Shown here piece by piece: positions 7,601-15,727 of a DNA stretch of 64,000 nt. Every line of letters begins with the position of its first letter. Positions within the stretch are counted from its first letter, which is position 1. The position numbers and the translations under genes were made by a program. Location: positions 1 to 64,000 of the forward strand of contig CADAJS010000002.1 in NCBI GenBank assembly GCA_902788315.1, given 5' to 3'. This stretch comes from an uncultured Bacteroidales bacterium (GTDB lineage Bacteria; Bacteroidota; Bacteroidia; Bacteroidales; Bacteroidaceae). The notes below the pieces were generated by a model that searched no databases, had not been told where the DNA came from, and worked only from the letters and a program-made list of their open reading frames with translations.

Positions 7601-9566
7601 CGTGGACGGAATCGTCACCCAGAACGGCAACGAAGTGATGGCACTCAACGGCATGTACCAGAGCAAGGACGACGAAGGCCACATTAACGGACAGGCCGAG
7701 CTGAAGCGGCTGCCGCTGAGCCTGGCCAACGGCTTCATCCCCGACAGGATGGCCACCATGAAGGGATACGTGGAAGGCAACCTCGAGGTGGAGGGTCCCA
7801 CGCGCAATCCCCTGCTGAGCGGCATGCTGGCCACCGACTCGATGGCCCTCAACTCCGTGCCGTACAACCTGAACCTGCGCTTCCCGAACGACACCCTGCG
7901 CATCACGCAGAGCCATGTCAACCTGGACCGCATCGAGGCATACGCCGCCGGAAATGCCCCGCTGGTGCTCGACGGAGAGGTGGACTTCAGCGACCTGGAT
8001 GCCATCCGGCTCAACGTGGGCGTGCGCGCCGACAACTATCAGCTCATCAACGCTCCGAAGACTCGCAACTCGCTGGCCTACGGCAAAGCCAACGTGAACA
8101 TGCGCGGCATGATTCGCGGCACGCTGGACAACCTGCGGATGCGCGGCATGCTGTCCGTCCTGGGCAGCACCGACCTGACCTACGTGCTGGAGGACAGCCC
8201 CATCACGGTGGAAGACCGCCTGGCCGACCTGGTGACCTTCGTGGACTTCACCGATACGATAGAGCATGAGGTAATCCAGACGAAGCGCCAGTACATCGAC
8301 ATGCAGCTGACGATCGACATCGAGCAAGCAGCACAGGTGCACTGCCTGCTGAGCGAGACCGGCAACGACTATATCAACCTGGAGGGCGGCGGACGCCTGA
8401 CACTTACCTACGACAACGACAACGGCATGCTGCTGGGCGGGCGCTACACCATCCTGAGCGGCGACATGAACTACACCGTGCTGCCTGTCGTGGGCAGCAA
8501 GCACTTCCGCATCGAGAGCGGCAGCTACGTGGAGTTCCAGGGTGACATGCTCAACCCGGCCCTGCATATCCGGGCCAACGAGCGCATGCGCAGCACGGTG
8601 ACGGAAAACAACCAGCCGCGCAGCGTGGCCTTCGACGTGGGGCTGACCATCAGCCAGACACTCGAGAACATGGGACTGGAGTTCACACTAAGCGCCCCCG
8701 AGGACATGACGGTGCAGAACGAGCTGGCCGCCATGAGCGCCGAGGACCGCGGGCGCGTGGCCGTGACGATGCTGGCCACAGGCATGTACCTGAGCGACCT
8801 CACAGGCGGAGGAGGCTTCAGCACATCGAACACGCTGAACAGCTACCTGCAAAACGAAATCAACAACCTCGTGGGGCTGGCCCAGAGCACCATCGACGTC
8901 AATGTGGGCATCGAGAACAACACCAGCCAGACGGGACGCGCACAGACCGACTACAGCTTCTCCTTTGCCAAGCGCTTCTGGGGAAACCGCATCTCGGTGA
9001 TCATCGGGGGCAAGATCACGTCGGGCAGCGATGCCGAGAACACAGGCCAGAGCATCATCGACAATGTCTCGATAGAATACCGCCTCGACAACAGTGCCAC
9101 ACGATACGTAAAGCTCTATTACGACCACAACTACGAATCGCTGCTCGAAGGCGAACTCACCGAGATGGGCGCCGGCGTGGTGTTCCGAAAGAAGTCGGAA
9201 CGCCTAGGCGAACTGTTTGTCTTCAAGAAGAATAATCAGGGGATTCAGGGAGGGCAGAATAATCAGAATACTCAGAATAATCAGAATACTCGGAGTACTC
9301 AGAGTACTCAGAACACTCCGACACCCCCGAGTACTCCGAGTAATCAGAGTACTCCGAGTAATCAGAGCAATCAGAACACTCAGACACCACCGAGTACTCC
9401 GAGCAATCAGAGTAATCAGAGTAATCAGAGTAATCAGAGTAATCAGAGTACTCCGAGCAATCAGAACACTCAGACACCCCCGAGTACTCCGAGTAATCAG
9501 AGTAATCCGAGTACTCCGACACCCCCTCTTCCCCCAACCATCACTCCAAGCAATGTCAAGAACTGA
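4683..9566 (+). CDS. tamB: TamB-family translocation/assembly protein
   Basis: A 1627-residue AsmA/TamB-type protein that spans the periplasm and, with an Omp85 partner, serves outer-membrane protein insertion and lipid transport. Residues 7-28 are an uncleaved inner-membrane anchor; most of the chain is beta-rich repeats expected to form a long hydrophobic groove; the C-terminal TamB (DUF490) domain is seen around residues 1230-1500, with the characteristic GGRYTILSGDMNYT tract. The last 110 residues (from about 1516) are a low-complexity tail of N, Q, S, T and P that is absent from most TamB proteins. The start is the first ATG after the promoter and begins with a positively charged segment before the anchor. 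The partner gene tamL overlaps its last 14 bases, implying translational coupling. Confidence 0.92.
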   Translation: MTKTRRRLLLLLISPLLLLVTVMGLLYVPPVQRWAIGLATDYAERQTGFDIGIEGLRIRFPLDIELEGLCVVDPPRDTLVCVESAVVDLDLMRLPMGRIGVEGIELCRGFVDTHSLIETTHVRGRIERLALKADELNLRKSNITINNTEIDDCDIAVTITPSEEEDTTESQPSPWRIVADRLEIRQSRVAIALPADSLCIDGTIRKATLHTADVNLREQTYAIDSLSLHTDTLLYERTNLPRQRGGLDLGHIALGESRLSVARFLYSQPENLLRGTLTSDRLTERCGLGIRHLATTIEMAGTDIAIDSLAIATPHSHLEASGRASLEAFTPGRGGMTSLEATAHIGREDLLLTTDSATSSLLRRVCPDQPLEASLRLEGNIDSLWTDTLCLSMPSVIHMEARGWAAHLADSLRERAAHLTMDLKSADLTCVNRLVGSNAFRLPPMTLSAEARMRGSVYDVDALLGEHRGTAHLKGRLDAENMSYEARLRTNELNLGHFLPHDSLHTLSSLTTLSGRGTDLFSPTTRMKAESHVDHLGYAAWDLDSIMLYAVVEEGKGHMQLTSENRLARLDACAEARMERQLSDARLDIDMRQMDMHTLGFTPDSLLLALVLHAEGESDLKDTHRLTARIQAQQLMLPDTTFHPQDLQATLLMTPDTIDLQAETGDLDIRLSAAHSIDELNRRFAELMTELDAEREAYNLRQDTLRTLLPDVNLHVRAGSDNPVANMLQTRGYTIDRLYMDLKTDTVAGVNGFGHLYALNTGAILIDTIQWHVYQDDSGVNMEARVRNSPKNKVVSFESTLKADVTPSGIEASLLFNDAKGKKGVDLGLRADIMENGYRLHFTPLNPIIAYRRFQLNEDNFVALTNDMRIEGLVDLLADDGTGLKFYSTEGDALQDLSLSVNRFNLGELTQVIPYMPSIGGFLHGDLHYLQSDSTTLSISTDMTVQGMTYEGAPLGQVGLNAVYLPNGDGTHYVDGIVTQNGNEVMALNGMYQSKDDEGHINGQAELKRLPLSLANGFIPDRMATMKGYVEGNLEVEGPTRNPLLSGMLATDSMALNSVPYNLNLRFPNDTLRITQSHVNLDRIEAYAAGNAPLVLDGEVDFSDLDAIRLNVGVRADNYQLINAPKTRNSLAYGKANVNMRGMIRGTLDNLRMRGMLSVLGSTDLTYVLEDSPITVEDRLADLVTFVDFTDTIEHEVIQTKRQYIDMQLTIDIEQAAQVHCLLSETGNDYINLEGGGRLTLTYDNDNGMLLGGRYTILSGDMNYTVLPVVGSKHFRIESGSYVEFQGDMLNPALHIRANERMRSTVTENNQPRSVAFDVGLTISQTLENMGLEFTLSAPEDMTVQNELAAMSAEDRGRVAVTMLATGMYLSDLTGGGGFSTSNTLNSYLQNEINNLVGLAQSTIDVNVGIENNTSQTGRAQTDYSFSFAKRFWGNRISVIIGGKITSGSDAENTGQSIIDNVSIEYRLDNSATRYVKLYYDHNYESLLEGELTEMGAGVVFRKKSERLGELFVFKKNNQGIQGGQNNQNTQNNQNTRSTQSTQNTPTPPSTPSNQSTPSNQSNQNTQTPPSTPSNQSNQSNQSNQSNQSTPSNQNTQTPPSTPSNQSNPSTPTPPLPPTITPSNVKN
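9229..9545 (+). repeat. In-frame 9-bp coding repeats (TamB tail)
   Basis: Nonamers of the kind AATCAGAGT (N-Q-S) and ACTCCGAGT (T-P-S) are repeated through the tail, including five nearly exact consecutive N-Q-S units near 9405-9450. Because the unit is a multiple of three, copy-number change would alter tail length without a frameshift. Confidence 0.85.
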
Positions 9567-12042
9567 CCATATATATAAGTACCTGGCGATGCTGCTGTCG
9601 CTGACATTGATGGCAGCCTGCGACACCACGAGCAACCTGCCCGAGGAGGAGACGCTCTATGCCGGCATCGCCCGGCTGGACTACGATGCCAAGCCTCGCG
9701 CCACACAGACCGACAAGCAGGCGGGCGAGGAAGGCGTCATCACGGCGCTGGCCGACGCATACACCACCGTGGAGGGCCTGCTCACGGGCGACGGCTCGGC
9801 ACTGAAGGCACAGGCCGGGCAGAGCGAGCAGGAGGCAAAGGACTCGCTACGTCGCCGCCACAAGCAGGACGATGCGGCCTACGCCACCGCCCGCGAAGAG
9901 GTGGAGGCCGTACTGGCCTATGCCCCCAACGGCGCCATCATGGGCAGCAGCCGCGTGAGATGGCGCCATCCGCTACGCCTGTGGGTGTACAATCGCTACC
10001 TGTACTCGGAGAAGCGCTTCGGCCGCTGGATGTTCAACACCTTTGCCTCGAAGCCACGCTACATCTCGACGGCCAATCCCGGCGTGCGCACCCAGGTGGC
10101 CCGCAACACGCTGGCCAACTATGGCTACTTCCATGGCCAGGTGAGCCACGACACCATCCCCCATCCCCGACGCCCCGAAGCACGGCTGGCCTACGCTGTG
10201 AGTCCCGGCCCCCTCTTCCATCTGGACACCATCCGATACCAGCACTTCCCGCTTCAGGCCGACAGCATGATACGCGCCAGCTCGCGCCGCTCGCTCCTCC
10301 ACGAGGGAGCGCCCTTCAGCGTGCCCGACCTCGACGAGGAACGCAAGCGGCTGTCCAATCTCTTCCGCAACAACGGCTACTACTACTTCCAGCCGGAACA
10401 CATCAGCTACCGGGCCGACACCCTGCAGCGCCCCCTGCACGTACAGCTACAAGTGCGCCCGGCACCCAACATGCCGCCACAGGCCACACGCCAGTACTAC
10501 ATCGGGAACACCTTCATCACGATGCTCACCTACAACAACCGCCAGATAGTGGACACCATCGGAGAACCCACGATAAAGATGGCCTTCAGCGGAAGCCGCC
10601 CGCGCAGAAGCCCGCTGAGAATGAGTGCCATCAAGCGATACCTCTTCTACAAGAAAGGCGACCTCTATCGGCAGGACTATATCAAGTTCTCGAACACGAA
10701 ACTCACGGGCATGGGCCTCTACTCGCGCTTCCGGATGAATTTCGTGCCGAAGGACACCTGCGCCGACTGCGACACACTCGACGTCCACATCGAGGCCATG
10801 CTGGAGCGCCCGTACGATGCCGAGTTCGAGGGCAAGGTCACCACGAAGAGCAACGGACAGGTGGGCCCCGGCGCCACCTTCTCCATGTCCAAGCTGAATG
10901 CCTTCCGCGGTGCCGAGACGCTCTCGCTCAAGGCCTGGGGCTCCTATGAATGGCAGACGGGTGCCAACATGCATGGGAACAGCTCGCTCATCAACTCCTA
11001 CGAGTACGGCATCAGCACCCAGCTCACCTATCCCCGCATCATGTTCCCCGGCCTGGACCGCAAGCTGCGCCTCAATGCCTTCTCGGCCACCAACTTCGTC
11101 ATCGACTCACGCTGGCTCAACCGCGCCTCCTACTTCGGCCGCGTCTCGCTCGGTGCGCGTGTCAGTTACGAATACCAACGGCGGCGTGCCCTGAAACACG
11201 AGTTTACGCCCTTCCGCCTCTCCTACGATGTAAAGCTGCACTCCACGGCCCGCTTCGACTCCATCGTCAATGCCAATCAGGCACTCTACGCCAGCATGCG
11301 CAACCAGTTCGTGCCCAGCATGGAATACACACTGAACTGGAAGAGCCTGCACCACGCGCCGCGCACGCTCACGGTGAACGTCAAGGAGGCCGGTGCCGTC
11401 ACATCGGCTATCTACGCCCTGTGCGGGCAGCCGTTCAGCCGCGAGGGAAAGGAACTATTCGGCGTGCCCTTTGCCCAGTTCCTGAAGCTCTCGGCACAGT
11501 ACACCCACCTCTTCCGCCTCACCCCTCGCAGCGGCATCGCCACACGTATCTTCGCAGGAGTCGTGTACAGCTATGCCAACAGCACCACGGCCCCATACAG
11601 CGACCTGTTCACCATCGGTGGGGCCAACAGCATCCGCGCCTTTGCCGTGCGTAGCATCGGTCCCGGCAGCTACAAGCCCGAGCACAGCCAATATTCGTAT
11701 ATCGACGAGATGGGCGACCTCAAGTTCGAGGCCAACGCCGAATATCGCTTCCCCATCATCGCCAAGCTGTACGGCGCCGTATTCCTCGATGCCGGAAACG
11801 TCTGGCTGATGAAGCCCAGCGACTCACAGCCCGGCGGCAGCATCAACCTGAGCACGCTGGGGCGCGAGATAGCATTGGGCACCGGAGCGGGCCTCAGATA
11901 CGACCTGGACTTCCTCGTCCTGCGTCTCGACCTGGGCATCGGGCTCCACGCCCCTTACGACACGGGCCACGGAGGATACTATAACATGCCCTCCTTCGGC
12001 AAGAGCCTCGGACTACACCTCGCCGTGGGATATCCGTTCTGA
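9553..12042 (+). CDS. Omp85-family lipoprotein, TamL-like
   Basis: An 829-residue outer-membrane protein. The N terminus is a lipoprotein signal (LAMLLSLTLMAAC, lipobox cysteine about residue 24), then periplasmic POTRA-like segments (roughly residues 100-370) and a C-terminal beta barrel (about 400-829) ending in the aromatic residue F, as outer-membrane barrels do. The barrel carries the Omp85 tract IGGANSIRAF-VRSIGPGSY, a version of the conserved G-x-x-S-x-R-G region. Bacteroidota pair such a lipidated Omp85 protein (TamL) with TamB instead of TamA; the overlap with tamB fits exactly. The ATG at 9553 is chosen because it directly precedes the signal peptide; a much longer in-frame extension would run antisense-like through the tamB repeats. 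Confidence 0.88.
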   Translation: MSRTDHIYKYLAMLLSLTLMAACDTTSNLPEEETLYAGIARLDYDAKPRATQTDKQAGEEGVITALADAYTTVEGLLTGDGSALKAQAGQSEQEAKDSLRRRHKQDDAAYATAREEVEAVLAYAPNGAIMGSSRVRWRHPLRLWVYNRYLYSEKRFGRWMFNTFASKPRYISTANPGVRTQVARNTLANYGYFHGQVSHDTIPHPRRPEARLAYAVSPGPLFHLDTIRYQHFPLQADSMIRASSRRSLLHEGAPFSVPDLDEERKRLSNLFRNNGYYYFQPEHISYRADTLQRPLHVQLQVRPAPNMPPQATRQYYIGNTFITMLTYNNRQIVDTIGEPTIKMAFSGSRPRRSPLRMSAIKRYLFYKKGDLYRQDYIKFSNTKLTGMGLYSRFRMNFVPKDTCADCDTLDVHIEAMLERPYDAEFEGKVTTKSNGQVGPGATFSMSKLNAFRGAETLSLKAWGSYEWQTGANMHGNSSLINSYEYGISTQLTYPRIMFPGLDRKLRLNAFSATNFVIDSRWLNRASYFGRVSLGARVSYEYQRRRALKHEFTPFRLSYDVKLHSTARFDSIVNANQALYASMRNQFVPSMEYTLNWKSLHHAPRTLTVNVKEAGAVTSAIYALCGQPFSREGKELFGVPFAQFLKLSAQYTHLFRLTPRSGIATRIFAGVVYSYANSTTAPYSDLFTIGGANSIRAFAVRSIGPGSYKPEHSQYSYIDEMGDLKFEANAEYRFPIIAKLYGAVFLDAGNVWLMKPSDSQPGGSINLSTLGREIALGTGAGLRYDLDFLVLRLDLGIGLHAPYDTGHGGYYNMPSFGKSLGLHLAVGYPF

Positions 12043-12180
12043 GAGGCCTCCACGCCACGAAGACAGAAGGCACGAAGGATGGAGCCAGACGCAATAAGAA
12101 AGAGAGCGTAAAGATAAGGAACTCAACAGTAAAGTATAATTTATATAACATTAAGGTTTAACATTAAAAAACAGAAGAGA
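12043..12180. other. AT-rich leader, no gene seen
   Basis: The 138-base gap is A-rich before the next start codon, as is usual for Bacteroidota translation starts; no terminator or strong promoter box was recognised. Confidence 0.4.
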
Positions 12181-13098
12181 ATGAAACCTACATTGTTTCT
12201 GCTGGCTGCCGGCATGGGCAGCCGCTACGGGGGGCTGAAGCAGCTCGACCCGCTGGGCCCTCAGGGCCAGAGTATCATGGACTACAGCATCTACGATGCC
12301 ATTCAGGCCGGCTTCGGGAAGATTGTCTGGGTGATCCGCCACGACTTCGAGGAGCAGTTCCGCACGCAGATCCTCTCGAAGTATGAGGGCCACGTGCCCT
12401 GCGAACTGTGCTTCCAGAGCCTCGACGCACTGCCCGAAGGCTTCACGGTTCCCGAGGGACGCCAGAAGCCCTGGGGCACGAACCACGCCGTGATGATGGG
12501 TGCCGACATCATCAAAGAGCCGTTTGCCGTACTCAACTGTGACGACTTCTATGACCGCGACGCCTTCCGTGTGATGGCACGCTTCCTCACCTCCCTGCCC
12601 GAGGGCAGCACCGGCCGCTATGCCATGGTGGGATTCCGTGTGGACAACACACTGAGCGAGAGCGGCACCGTGAGCCGCGGCATCTGCGAGACCAATCCCG
12701 AGACACACCTGCTCACCGGCGTCGTAGAGCGTACGAAGATCGAGCGCCGCGACGGCAAGGTGCAGTATCTGGCCGAGGACGGCGAGACATGGGTGACCAT
12801 CCCCGACACCACGCCCGTGAGCATGAACTTCTGGGGCTTCACGCCCGACTACTTCGCCCACAGCGAGGAGTACTTCCGCGGCTTCCTCTCCGACCCGAAG
12901 AACATCCAGAACCTCAAGAGCGAGTTCTTCATCCCGCTCATGGTGGACCACCTCATCAAGACGGGCCAGGCCACCTGCGAAGTGCTGGACACCACGAGCA
13001 AGTGGTTCGGCGTGACGTATCCTGAGGACCGTCCCGGCGTGGTCGAGAAGCTCGACGCACTGTTCCGTGCCGGACAGTATCCCGCTGCGATGTTCTAA
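12181..13098 (+). CDS. GT-A fold sugar-phosphate nucleotidyltransferase
   Basis: A 305-residue cytoplasmic protein. The N terminus LLAAGMGSRYGGLKQL is the nucleotide-binding G-x-G-x-R signature of nucleotidyltransferases that make NDP-sugars, and VLNCDDFYD (about residues 118-126) resembles the metal-binding acidic motif. It lacks the hexapeptide-repeat C-terminal domain of GlmU and is shorter than GalU-type proteins would predict from similarity. The substrate cannot be assigned; NDP-hexose or a related sugar is likely. It follows tamL by 138 bases, and a strong inverted repeat lies after its stop codon, so it could be the last gene of the tam operon or a separate unit. Confidence 0.75.
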   Translation: MKPTLFLLAAGMGSRYGGLKQLDPLGPQGQSIMDYSIYDAIQAGFGKIVWVIRHDFEEQFRTQILSKYEGHVPCELCFQSLDALPEGFTVPEGRQKPWGTNHAVMMGADIIKEPFAVLNCDDFYDRDAFRVMARFLTSLPEGSTGRYAMVGFRVDNTLSESGTVSRGICETNPETHLLTGVVERTKIERRDGKVQYLAEDGETWVTIPDTTPVSMNFWGFTPDYFAHSEEYFRGFLSDPKNIQNLKSEFFIPLMVDHLIKTGQATCEVLDTTSKWFGVTYPEDRPGVVEKLDALFRAGQYPAAMF

Positions 13099-13111
13099 AA
13101 AATCTTTCTTT

Positions 13112-13171
13112 GGCGGCGAGGCAAGGGCCAGGAGAACGGGAAACGCCCAGTCTCTCCTGTGCCTCGCCGCC
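13112..13171. terminator. Long nested inverted repeat
   Basis: A perfect 12-bp arm GGCGGCGAGGCA (13112-13123) pairs with TGCCTCGCCGCC (13160-13171); inside it CAGGAGA pairs with TCTCCTG. It lies 14 bases after the nucleotidyltransferase stop and is a strong candidate terminator or processing site, though without a T run. Confidence 0.5.
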
Positions 13172-13270
13172 TTTCTCCACACTATTCTTCCTCAAGGGGA
13201 AATCCATTCCCCTCCCATATATACTCCACAGGATTTTTTTATTTACCCTTAACAAAAACATTTCACACAC

Positions 13271-14413
13271 ATGAGACACTTAAGACTGCAACTGGCTCTG
13301 TTCCTGATTCTCGGAACCAGCCTGGCCGCCAATGCCCAATGGCGCTATGTGGCCGACAACATCTACGGCGACTCCGTTCGCGTGTTTGAACGCATGAGTA
13401 ATCCTGATTCGCAAGATCCCCAGAGAGCCTTCAAGGCCGGGCAGACGGCATTCCGCATTGCCAACGGCGACACGCTGCTCGTCGAGAAGGCCGACTCGAA
13501 CTTCATCTATAGCAACTACACCATCCACGAGGAAGCCGGATACAAGGAATCGTGGGTGCCCGGAGCCGGCAACTCGAAATTCAAGTCGTTCGTCACCGTC
13601 ACCATCCACGGCAAGAAGTACCTCGTACGGAAGTCCGACCTGGTATTGGCAGAGAATGGCGGCGAGAGCGACTGGGTGAATGCCAAGGGCGTCCACCACA
13701 CGCCCATGGCCCACTGGTTCGGCACCTACACCCCCTACCTGCTCACGCTGCTCTTCCTTGTGCTGGCACTGGTCTTTGCCTTCGGTGCCACGGCTTTCAG
13801 GCCCCTGGCCATTCTCTCACCGCTGATGCTGTTGGGAGCCATTGCCATCGAGGGGCTGGCGCTGTACTACATGGGCAGCGAGGCCCTGTGGATCCTCGAC
13901 ATGAAAGAGTTGGGCATCGGCACTGCCGTCTGGCACGGGCTGCTGATGCTCATCGCCCTGCTCCTGCAATGGTTTTCGCTGGCCATCGTGGCCGGAGGCG
14001 ACGAGGACGGACTGAGCTACAAGGCACCGCTGTTCTGCACGCTGGCAGGCTTCGGAGTGCTCGTGGTCATGGTAATGATCGACGGATTGTTTATCCACGA
14101 CGGCCACTGGTCATTGACCATCGGCCTCATCATCATGGCAGCGCTGATGCTTGTGGGTATCGGAATCAGCCTGAGTCGCAACATACAGGCGATAGGCATC
14201 GTGGGAGGTATCGTGTTCACCCTCTTTGTCATCATCTGGACGGTGGGCGTGGTGGTCATGGCCATTCTCCTGCTCATGGGGCTGTTAGAGTATTTTGGCG
14301 ACATGATACTCTTCTTCATCGCCTTCGGCATCGCGCTCGGCATGATGGGCTGGATAATACCCATCACCACCTTTGTGAAAGACGGCGTCCTCTACAAGGT
14401 ATATGAGCGCTGA
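13271..14413 (+). CDS. Polytopic membrane protein of unknown function
   Basis: A 380-residue protein. Residues 1-23 are a cleavable signal peptide (ends ANA-Q). Residues about 24-155 form an extracytoplasmic domain of unknown fold, and the rest holds about seven hydrophobic segments, the last ones glycine- and methionine-rich (LLMGLLEYFGDMILFFIAF region). No family motif was recognised. It is preceded by an AT-rich tract (TTTTTTTATTTACCC) that may contain its own promoter. It faces the Smr gene on the opposite strand. Function unknown. Confidence 0.7.
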   Translation: MRHLRLQLALFLILGTSLAANAQWRYVADNIYGDSVRVFERMSNPDSQDPQRAFKAGQTAFRIANGDTLLVEKADSNFIYSNYTIHEEAGYKESWVPGAGNSKFKSFVTVTIHGKKYLVRKSDLVLAENGGESDWVNAKGVHHTPMAHWFGTYTPYLLTLLFLVLALVFAFGATAFRPLAILSPLMLLGAIAIEGLALYYMGSEALWILDMKELGIGTAVWHGLLMLIALLLQWFSLAIVAGGDEDGLSYKAPLFCTLAGFGVLVVMVMIDGLFIHDGHWSLTIGLIIMAALMLVGIGISLSRNIQAIGIVGGIVFTLFVIIWTVGVVVMAILLLMGLLEYFGDMILFFIAFGIALGMMGWIIPITTFVKDGVLYKVYER

Positions 14414-14501
14414 CGGACGTGCTGGCGCCGGAAGAGGCGTCAGGGCAGGGATACAGATACGTTAAGAGAAAAAAAAGCGGGGGCGAATGGCGCGGATGGC
14501 G

Positions 14502-15650
14502 TCAAGCCCCCATCACCTTGACCATCGTGGCACCGAAGCCGTATTCGCGGAACGAGGCGTCCTGGGCGGTGCAGTTCTTATAGCGGGCACGCAGCTCCTG
14601 GAGGATGTTCTTGCGCAGGACGCCCTCGCCCTTGCCGTGGATGAAGACGATGCGCGTGCCGGGCTGCTTGACGTGCTCGTCCATCACGCGGCGGAATTCC
14701 TTCATCTGCACCATCAGCATGTCGCCGGCCGAGAGACCCGAGAGATTGTCTATCAGCTGTTCGATGTGCAGGTCCACCTCGATGATCTCCGGCTTGCGGT
14801 TCGGCTTGGAGTGGACCGGTCCTTCCTGCGCCTTCTTGGGCTGGCGTGCCGGCTGCGGCTCGTGTGCCGGCTGTCCCAGCAGTGCCTGGCGCATGGCATC
14901 GGCATCCGGGAAAAGGCTGCGCACCGGCTTGTCGTCGCGTACGAGGGGAACGGTCCAGTTCGGATCGCGGAAAAACTCGTTGGGCTGGAAGACGTGCATC
15001 TTGTAGAACTTGGTGCAGTCGAGGCGCACCTCGGTGGTCAGCGTCGGCTTGAGCGGGAACACGCGGTCGGGCTTCCACGCCATCGCCTGCACGGCCACTC
15101 GCTCCAGCTCGCCCAGCTGCGAGCGGTCAAACTCCTCGACGAAGACCTTCGTGTTAGGCTCCACCGTAGCGCAGAAGCGTGCCCGCCAGTTGGCTCCCTC
15201 GGCACTCAGGTAGAGCACCTGGACATAGAAGTCGCTGTCATTGATGAGATACGTCTCGAAGGTGGTTTCCGAGATGGCCTTCACGTCGTTGGGCACGAAG
15301 GCCAGGTAGAGGTTGAGCATCAGCCCAGGCCCGCTGGAAGCCTCAAAAGCCTCACCCCCAGCCCCTCTCCGAGGAGAGGGGAGTCGCTGCTTGCCCGTCG
15401 TCTCGGGTCTCCCCTCTCCCCGGAGAGGGGTCGGGGGTGAGGCCTCTCCCCTCTCCTCGGAGAGGGGCTGGGGGTGAGGCTGTTGAGGCTTCTCATACTC
15501 CTCCTGCCCGATGACGACCACCTGGCTCTTGAGCATCGGTATGTCAAATCCGTCCTCGTCCTCCACGAGCACGATGTCCTTCCCCTGAAAACCTGTCACT
15601 GTGCCCCCTCCCACCTCGGAGAGGAAACGCACCTTATCGCCTACTTTCAT
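14502..15650 (-). CDS. Smr-domain protein (DUF2027 type)
   Basis: A 382-residue protein. The N terminus (MKVGDKVRFLSEVGGGTV) is a small SH3-like barrel followed by the Bacteroidota DUF2027 region; the C-terminal 85 residues form an Smr domain with the two expected motifs, VDLHIEQL (residues about 291-298) and HGKGEGVLR (about 346-354). Smr domains are nucleic-acid nucleases or binders. Between the two parts, residues about 58-100 are proline-, arginine- and glycine-rich and are encoded by an inverted-repeat element inserted in frame, which is absent from the usual family architecture. It is transcribed divergently from the queA-family gene through overlapping promoters. Confidence 0.85.
   Translation of the reverse strand: MKVGDKVRFLSEVGGGTVTGFQGKDIVLVEDEDGFDIPMLKSQVVVIGQEEYEKPQQPHPQPLSEERGEASPPTPLRGEGRPETTGKQRLPSPRRGAGGEAFEASSGPGLMLNLYLAFVPNDVKAISETTFETYLINDSDFYVQVLYLSAEGANWRARFCATVEPNTKVFVEEFDRSQLGELERVAVQAMAWKPDRVFPLKPTLTTEVRLDCTKFYKMHVFQPNEFFRDPNWTVPLVRDDKPVRSLFPDADAMRQALLGQPAHEPQPARQPKKAQEGPVHSKPNRKPEIIEVDLHIEQLIDNLSGLSAGDMLMVQMKEFRRVMDEHVKQPGTRIVFIHGKGEGVLRKNILQELRARYKNCTAQDASFREYGFGATMVKVMGA
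15350..15479. repeat. Palindromic element inside the Smr gene
   Basis: Two perfect 32-bp inverted arms (15350-15381 and 15448-15479) flank a third, direct-orientation copy with small differences (15411-15442). Each arm itself contains the hairpin CCCCTCTCC-GGAGAGGGG. Low-GC-skew, C-rich composition differs from the flanking gene. The element stays open in the Smr reading frame. Confidence 0.85.
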
Positions 15651-15672
15651 ACTGTTTTTCCCTTTTCTCCTG

Positions 15673-15710
15673 CAAATTTAGCTAAAATTCGGGAATTATA
15701 TCTATATTTG
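15673..15710. promoter_or_regulatory. Divergent promoters of the smr and queA-family genes
   Basis: Minus strand TAAATTTG (15673-15680) lies 22 bases before the Smr start; plus strand TATATTTG (15703-15710) lies 17 bases before the queA-family start. No clear -33 elements. Confidence 0.6.
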
Positions 15711-15727
15711 CACCTCAAATTCCAGTT

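Noticed and set aside
6906..8567. 553-residue minus-strand open frame inside tamB
   Set aside because: Antisense shadow of tamB; low-complexity V/Q/H-rich composition from GC-rich codon bias, no motif.
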